DNA of 64,000 bases from Flavipsychrobacter sp. (GTDB lineage Bacteria; Bacteroidota; Bacteroidia; Chitinophagales; Chitinophagaceae): NCBI GenBank assembly GCA_017849575.1, contig JAFIGV010000019.1, positions 372,001 through 436,000 on the forward strand, given 5' to 3'. This document shows positions 60,561-64,000 of this stretch, in pieces. How positions within the stretch are numbered: the first letter of the stretch is position 1; every line of letters starts with the position of its first letter. The position numbers and the translations under genes are program-made. The notes under the pieces are model-generated. The model had not been told where the DNA came from and did not search any database. It saw only the letters and a program-made list of their open reading frames with translations.

Positions 60561-61346
60561 TTATTGTTTCAGACCGGTTTTGGCAAGTTTCATCCGGTTA
60601 AGGATCTCAGAGATTTTCTGCTTGGTATGCAGGGAGAAATCTGCTTGCATCATCCAATCATAGTACTGCGGTTCGGCGTTGAAAATATCTTCCACACGTT
60701 TGCCCTTGTGTTTCCCGAAGTTGAATACCGGATGACCCTCGCGCACCACTATGCGTCGGGCATAGTCAATATATTCTTCACCGCCTGTAAATCCATGTAG
60801 CGATTTTACATCGTTTTGCAAATCGGTATAGCGATCGAGCTGCGCTTCCAGCACTTCTATTGTAGCCAGCACGTCTGCCTCTGCACTGTGAGCGTTTTCG
60901 AGCTTTTTGCTGCAATAAAAGTTGTAGGCGGCGCTCAGCGATCGGCTTTCCATCTTAAAGAATACCTGTTGCACATCTATCATGTGTCGCTCGGTAAAGT
61001 CCACATTGATACCTGCACGCAAAAACTCTTCAGCCAGCAGCGGTATGTCAAATTTTGCGCTGTTGTATCCGCCCAGGTCACAGTGTTTCATCCACTCGTA
61101 CAAGCCATGGGCAATCTGTTTAAAGGTCGGCGCATCTTTTACGTCGTGATCATAAATGCCATGTATGGAAGAAGCTTCTGCCGGAATAGGCATGCCCGGA
61201 TTCACTCTTTTCTTATAGATATCTCTTGTGCCGTCGGTCTTCAGCTTCACCATGGCAATTTCCACAATGCGATCTTTCGCGTGGTCAACGCCGGTGGTTT
61301 CCAGATCGAAAAAAATGATAGGTCTTTGGAGCGCGAGCTGTGCCAT
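60561..61346 (-). CDS. DEDDh 3'-5' exonuclease (DNA polymerase III epsilon-like)
   Basis: 261 residues. RPIIFFDLETTGVDHAKDRIVEIAMV is Exo I with the DxE pair, GYNSAKFDIPLLAEEFLRAG Exo II, and ENAHSAEADVLATIEVLEA Exo III with HxxxxD, the DEDDh exonuclease core. Residues about 205-245 carry an ExoX-like C-terminal module (VFNFGKHKGKRVEDI...YYDWMM). It is probably a proofreading or repair exonuclease separate from the replicative epsilon. Eleven bases from mpl on the same strand, hence an operon. Confidence 0.9.
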   Translation of the reverse strand: MAQLALQRPIIFFDLETTGVDHAKDRIVEIAMVKLKTDGTRDIYKKRVNPGMPIPAEASSIHGIYDHDVKDAPTFKQIAHGLYEWMKHCDLGGYNSAKFDIPLLAEEFLRAGINVDFTERHMIDVQQVFFKMESRSLSAAYNFYCSKKLENAHSAEADVLATIEVLEAQLDRYTDLQNDVKSLHGFTGGEEYIDYARRIVVREGHPVFNFGKHKGKRVEDIFNAEPQYYDWMMQADFSLHTKQKISEILNRMKLAKTGLKQ

Positions 61347-61357
61347 GAGGGAGAACT

Positions 61358-62722
61358 TTAAATGATGTGCGAACTTACATTTTTCCAGTCAATTCCGTCG
61401 AAGGTTCCTGAGCTCATCAGCAGCAGGCAAACGGGTTTTTCCGATTTTTTAATGAGGTTTTTTATCGTCTCTTCCAGCTCTTCCTTCTTGTCTTCTACTT
61501 TCAGGTCTTCGCGGTTGAAATAGTTAAAGACGGTCGCATTGTCGAGCTCCGGCAAACCTTTGAGCGATAGCGCATGATGGCTAAAATACACGATAGCTTT
61601 GTCTGCCGCGTTCATGCTGCCTTTATACTCCGCAAGGAATTTTTCATTCAGGCTGCTGTAAGTATGCAGTTCAAAGCAGGCTATAAGTTCGTGTTGTGGG
61701 TAGGCTTCGCGTACAGCCTCCAGCGTAGCCTGCAGCTTGGATGGAGCATGGGCAAAGTCGCGGTAGGCAACTATATTTTCTTCCTCAAAAATTTTCTCCA
61801 TTCTTCGTGCTGCCCCTGTAAAATCAGCGAGCGCTTCATAACATTTTTGCCGGGGCAATCCCATAGCTTCCGCCACAGCCACAGCCGCTTGCAGGTTAAT
61901 GAAATTGTGCCGACCGAACACCGCCATTTTCACTGCTCCGTTGTCCGTTTCCACAAAGGCTTCGCCATTTTCGTAAAGAAAAGCGGGCAGCCGATACGGA
62001 ATGGCGTTGAGGTGGTTTGCAGATTTACCCACGATGCGCACTACTTCACTGTCTTCCGCATTGTAAAAAAGTGTAGCACCGGGTTGCATGCCTAGCAGAT
62101 ATTGTTCAAACTGACTGCAATAATTTTCATAGGTGGGAAACACGTTGATATGATCCCAGGCAATGCCGTTGAGTACGCTGATGTGGGGATGGTAAAAGAA
62201 AATTTTGGGTCGTTTTTCGATCACTGAAGCCGGATATTCATCGCCTTCCAGTACAATTGCCGGAGCATCGCTTAGCTGTACACTTTGTGCAAAACCGGGT
62301 ACTTTGGCACCTACCAGGTAATCAAAGTTCTGCCCCGTTTTCCGGAGGATATGCATGAGCATTGACGTGATGGTTGTCTTTCCGTGGCTGCCGGCGATCA
62401 CGACACGTCTTTTGTCGCGGCACACTTCATACACATACTGCGGGAAAGAAAATACGGGTATGCTTAGTTGCTGTGCACGAAGCAGTTCGGGATTATCTGC
62501 CTTCGCGTGCATGCCGAGGACTATGGCGTCAATACCTTCTGTTATTTTTTCCGGAAACCATCCCGTAGCTGGAGGAAGGATGCCTGCCGCTTCCAGATTG
62601 GTTTTCGCCGGGTCGTTGATTTCGTCATCACTTCCGGTTACCCTATTGCCTTGTCTCAGTAATGCGAGCGCCAGTTGATGCATGATGGCGCCACCTATTG
62701 CTATAAAGTGTATATGCTTCAT
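61358..62722 (-). CDS. mpl: UDP-MurNAc:L-Ala-gamma-D-Glu-meso-DAP ligase (Mpl)
   Basis: 454 residues of the Mur ligase family. HIHFIAIGGAIMHQLALALLRQG opens the UDP-binding domain, IAGSHGKTTITSMLMHIL is the ATP-binding loop, EGDEYPASVIEKRPKIFFYHPHISVLNGIAWDHINVF the central domain, and RDFAHAPSKLQATLEAVRE the third. These fit Mpl rather than MurC. It recycles murein tripeptide by joining it to UDP-MurNAc. The meso-DAP epimerase gene dapF lies about 4 kb away. A -33/-7 promoter pair lies just upstream. Confidence 0.93.
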   Translation of the reverse strand: MKHIHFIAIGGAIMHQLALALLRQGNRVTGSDDEINDPAKTNLEAAGILPPATGWFPEKITEGIDAIVLGMHAKADNPELLRAQQLSIPVFSFPQYVYEVCRDKRRVVIAGSHGKTTITSMLMHILRKTGQNFDYLVGAKVPGFAQSVQLSDAPAIVLEGDEYPASVIEKRPKIFFYHPHISVLNGIAWDHINVFPTYENYCSQFEQYLLGMQPGATLFYNAEDSEVVRIVGKSANHLNAIPYRLPAFLYENGEAFVETDNGAVKMAVFGRHNFINLQAAVAVAEAMGLPRQKCYEALADFTGAARRMEKIFEEENIVAYRDFAHAPSKLQATLEAVREAYPQHELIACFELHTYSSLNEKFLAEYKGSMNAADKAIVYFSHHALSLKGLPELDNATVFNYFNREDLKVEDKKEELEETIKNLIKKSEKPVCLLLMSSGTFDGIDWKNVSSHII

Positions 62723-62740
62723 TAATTTTTCTTAGCTTTA

Positions 62741-62773
62741 CAAATCTATCTAAGAGGTTTTATAGTTTGCAAA
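62741..62773 (-). promoter_or_regulatory. promoter of mpl and the exonuclease
   Basis: On the minus strand TTTG (62773-62770), 21 bases, TAGATTTG (62748-62741), 18 bases before the mpl start codon: a full Bacteroidota promoter. The -33 box lies next to the start of the divergent 49-residue lipoprotein gene (62775), so the two promoters may overlap. Confidence 0.6.
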
Positions 62774-62774
62774 A

Positions 62775-62924
62775 ATGTCAATCAATAATATGAAAGCAAT
62801 TTCCACATTTCGTCGCGTTGTACCTGTGTTGGCGGTAGTAGCCCTGGCAATGCTTGCTTCCTGTGCATCCAACAAGAAGTATGGCTGTCCCAATAAGCTT
62901 CAGATCACTCACGTTCTTCGATAA
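62775..62924 (+). CDS. small lipoprotein (49 residues)
   Basis: 49 residues with a lipoprotein signal: a basic start (KAISTFRRVVP), the hydrophobic stretch VLAVVALAMLASC with Cys30 as lipid site, and a mature peptide of only 20 residues (CASNKKYGCPNKLQITHVLR). A second ATG (Met6) is also possible. The start is preceded by GTTTGCAAAA with a TATAGTTTG box-like sequence. Similar tiny Cys-anchored lipoproteins with a YGCP-type tail are common in Bacteroidota, with no known role. A clear terminator follows. Confidence 0.72.
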   Translation: MSINNMKAISTFRRVVPVLAVVALAMLASCASNKKYGCPNKLQITHVLR

Positions 62925-62951
62925 TAAACTGATTTTTAAAAGCCAATCTGA

Positions 62952-62977
62952 GGTTGATAAGCAATTATCAACCTTTT
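62952..62977 (+). terminator. terminator after the small lipoprotein
   Basis: GGTTGATAA (62952-62960) pairs with TTATCAACC (62965-62973) around GCAA, followed by TTTT. A compact intrinsic terminator. Confidence 0.8.
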
Positions 62978-63039
62978 GTTATTTAGTGTTTGGTGATGAT
63001 GACCGTGTTTTTTGCTAATCAATAATCGAACTTTGCTCC

Positions 63040-63480
63040 ATGATCGTTGATACTACCTACTACGAACGCTGTATCAATACGCTTGAGAAAGCATATGGTC
63101 TGCTACTAAAGGCAGATACCGGGAATATTGATTACGATATGTACCGTTCGGCTTGTGTCAAGGAATTTGAAATTATACTGGAACAAAGCGGAAAGCTTCT
63201 GCGAAAGGTTTTAAAACCGTATTCACATTCCTCCAGGGCAGTGGACAGGCTTTTTTTTAATGATGTATTTCGACAAGCTTCTTTGAGGGAAATTATTACA
63301 ACGGAAATGTGCGAACATTTTCTGGAATACCGCGAGAACCGAAATAATACTGCCCACGATTACGGAGTAGATTTTGCAGAAGAGACGCTTCTTTTGCTTC
63401 CTCGATTTATTGAAGATGCCCGCGTTTTTGCGGAAGCCATTAAAAAGCAAAACCATGCTGCTGAGGGAGAAAGATCGTGA
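63040..63480 (+). CDS. HEPN-domain protein (HepT-like, probable toxin of a type VII pair)
   Basis: 146 residues of the HI0074/HEPN type, mostly helical: YERCINTLEKAYGLLLKADTG, FEIILEQSGKLLRKVLKPY. The C-terminal half carries RENRNNTAHDYG, where Arg101, His106 and Tyr108 match the Rx4HxY motif of HepT RNases, and the Tyr is the residue AMP-modified by the partner in characterised pairs. The next gene, overlapping by 26 bases, encodes an MNT nucleotidyltransferase. The pair fits a HepT-MntA toxin-antitoxin module. The alternative is a simple nucleotidyltransferase substrate-binding protein. Confidence 0.85.
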   Translation: MIVDTTYYERCINTLEKAYGLLLKADTGNIDYDMYRSACVKEFEIILEQSGKLLRKVLKPYSHSSRAVDRLFFNDVFRQASLREIITTEMCEHFLEYRENRNNTAHDYGVDFAEETLLLLPRFIEDARVFAEAIKKQNHAAEGERS

Positions 63481-63763
63481 ACGCCTGACTCAATTCTTTT
63501 CAGAGTTGCAGATACCGGTGGAAATCTGGGCTTATGGCAGCCGGGTAACCGGAGAAGCACACGAAGGCAGCGACCTCGACCTTGTCATTCGTACGGCTAA
63601 CCTGCAAAAATTACCACTGGACATTTTACTGGACTTGCAGGGAAAAATTCAGCGTAGTACCATTCCCATCATTGTAGAATTATTTGATTGGGCAAGATTG
63701 CCCGAGTCTTTTCATGCGAATATTGAAGCGCAGCATGAAGTTCTGTTTAGCAATATCGTTTAG
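63455..63763 (+). CDS. MNT-type minimal nucleotidyltransferase (probable antitoxin)
   Basis: 102 residues from the ATG at 63455. The active site reads GSRVTGEAHEGSDLD: Gly28-Ser29, then ten residues to Asp40-x-Asp42, an exact GSx10DxD as in MntA, with no visible loss of a metal ligand. MntA enzymes transfer AMP to the Tyr of HepT's Rx4HxY and so neutralise it. The 26-base overlap with the HEPN gene means coupled expression. The third acid probably lies in IVELFDWARL (Glu/Asp). Confidence 0.86.
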   Translation: MLLREKDRERLTQFFSELQIPVEIWAYGSRVTGEAHEGSDLDLVIRTANLQKLPLDILLDLQGKIQRSTIPIIVELFDWARLPESFHANIEAQHEVLFSNIV

Positions 63764-63907
63764 CGACTGATGCTATCCTGAGCGAAAAGAATTCCCTACG
63801 TGCCATTTCCCTTTATCCTCCTCTAACTTAATCGAAGAATCATCTCGGGGCTTATATTGATTTTTTTGTTTTTACGGATTATATTGTAAGTGAATAAAAA
63901 AAGCGAT

Positions 63908-64000
63908 ATGGACACGAATAGAAAATATGTTGCGCTGGTAACAGGCGCCACCGGCGGACTCGGCACTGCCATCTGCAAGCGCCTGGCAGATGATGGCTTT
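63908..64000 (+). CDS. short-chain dehydrogenase/reductase, N-terminal fragment (acetoacetyl-CoA reductase-like)
   Basis: The first 31 codons of a gene cut by the right window edge. KYVALVTGATGGLGTAICKRL contains the SDR cofactor motif TGxxxGxG (TGATGGLG). The short N-terminus and sequence resemble PhaB-type acetoacetyl-CoA reductases or FabG, but the catalytic Ser-Tyr-Lys lies outside the window, so the substrate is undetermined. Preceded by 144 bases of AT-rich noncoding sequence with TTTTTTTGTTTTT and a TATATTG element. Confidence 0.75.
   Translation, partial: MDTNRKYVALVTGATGGLGTAICKRLADDGF

Noticed and set aside
1-64000. CRISPR arrays, insertion sequences, rRNA genes, prophage
   Set aside because: No direct-repeat arrays, transposase genes, long terminal repeats, rRNA or phage structural genes were seen.

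Overview
The window comes from a Bacteroidota chromosome, most likely the Chitinophagaceae/Sphingobacteriia side. Evidence: a gliding-motility GldC homologue, two proteins with type IX secretion C-terminal sorting domains, a GWxTD-type protein, WbqC, a propeller-LytS hybrid sensor, DUF1573 proteins, a tRNA gene without encoded CCA, almost no Shine-Dalgarno sequences, and repeated TAnnTTTG promoter boxes typical of the phylum. The species is not identified. Nearly all of the sequence is coding, no gap exceeds 300 bases, and no insertion sequence, prophage or CRISPR array was seen.

Layout. 1-256: the 3' end of folE and tRNA-Pro(GGG). 382-756: a DUF3175 protein. 933-18426: a large alpha-glucan/trehalose locus. 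The plus strand carries the synthetic GlgE arm (glgE, a treS-maltokinase fusion, glgB). The minus strand carries the mobilising arm (glgX, treZ, a treY-malQ fusion). A minus-strand operon of two secreted ferritin-like proteins plus tatA lies between them. Together these enzymes can turn trehalose into branched alpha-glucan via maltose-1-phosphate and turn the glucan back into trehalose, so the locus encodes a closed storage/stress-sugar cycle without glgC/glgA.

18610-19446: a hypothetical protein and a free-standing HPt protein. 19571-26383: the most unusual region, a tightly packed six-gene operon encoding a PqqD-like (RRE-fold) protein, an ATP-grasp ligase, a LysA-like PLP decarboxylase with an altered active-site motif, a urea-transporter/M23-peptidase fusion, a TPR plus outer-membrane-barrel protein and a TPR protein. 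It looks like a system that makes and exports or imports a modified amino acid or peptide. Its product is unknown, and I do not recognise it as a characterised pathway.

26380-48014: mostly housekeeping. It holds the CCA-adding enzyme, tsaC, a GT9 transferase, tandem DUF1573 proteins, an aminotransferase, a lipoprotein, adenine deaminase, an orphan LytS-type sensor kinase, a LUD protein, ftsH, rsfS, birA, pabA/trpG, cvpA, yqeY, gldC, an RluA-type pseudouridine synthase, ybeY, feoA, an exopolysaccharide priming transferase, a lipoprotein and a Gfo/Idh/MocA oxidoreductase. 48021-64000: an isolated paaZ, a GT39-like membrane transferase, a DUF1569/DinB-like protein, moxR, a MazG-like protein, two T9SS cargo proteins, recR, dapF, GWxTD protein, WbqC, a GT2 transferase, a DEDDh exonuclease, mpl, a 49-residue lipoprotein, a HEPN-MNT pair that fits a type VII toxin-antitoxin module, and the start of an SDR reductase cut by the window end.

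Start codons were re-chosen in many places, because the longest open frame often began at TTG upstream of a better ATG. These choices, and all promoter and terminator calls, come from reading the sequence and were not tested by alignment or folding software.
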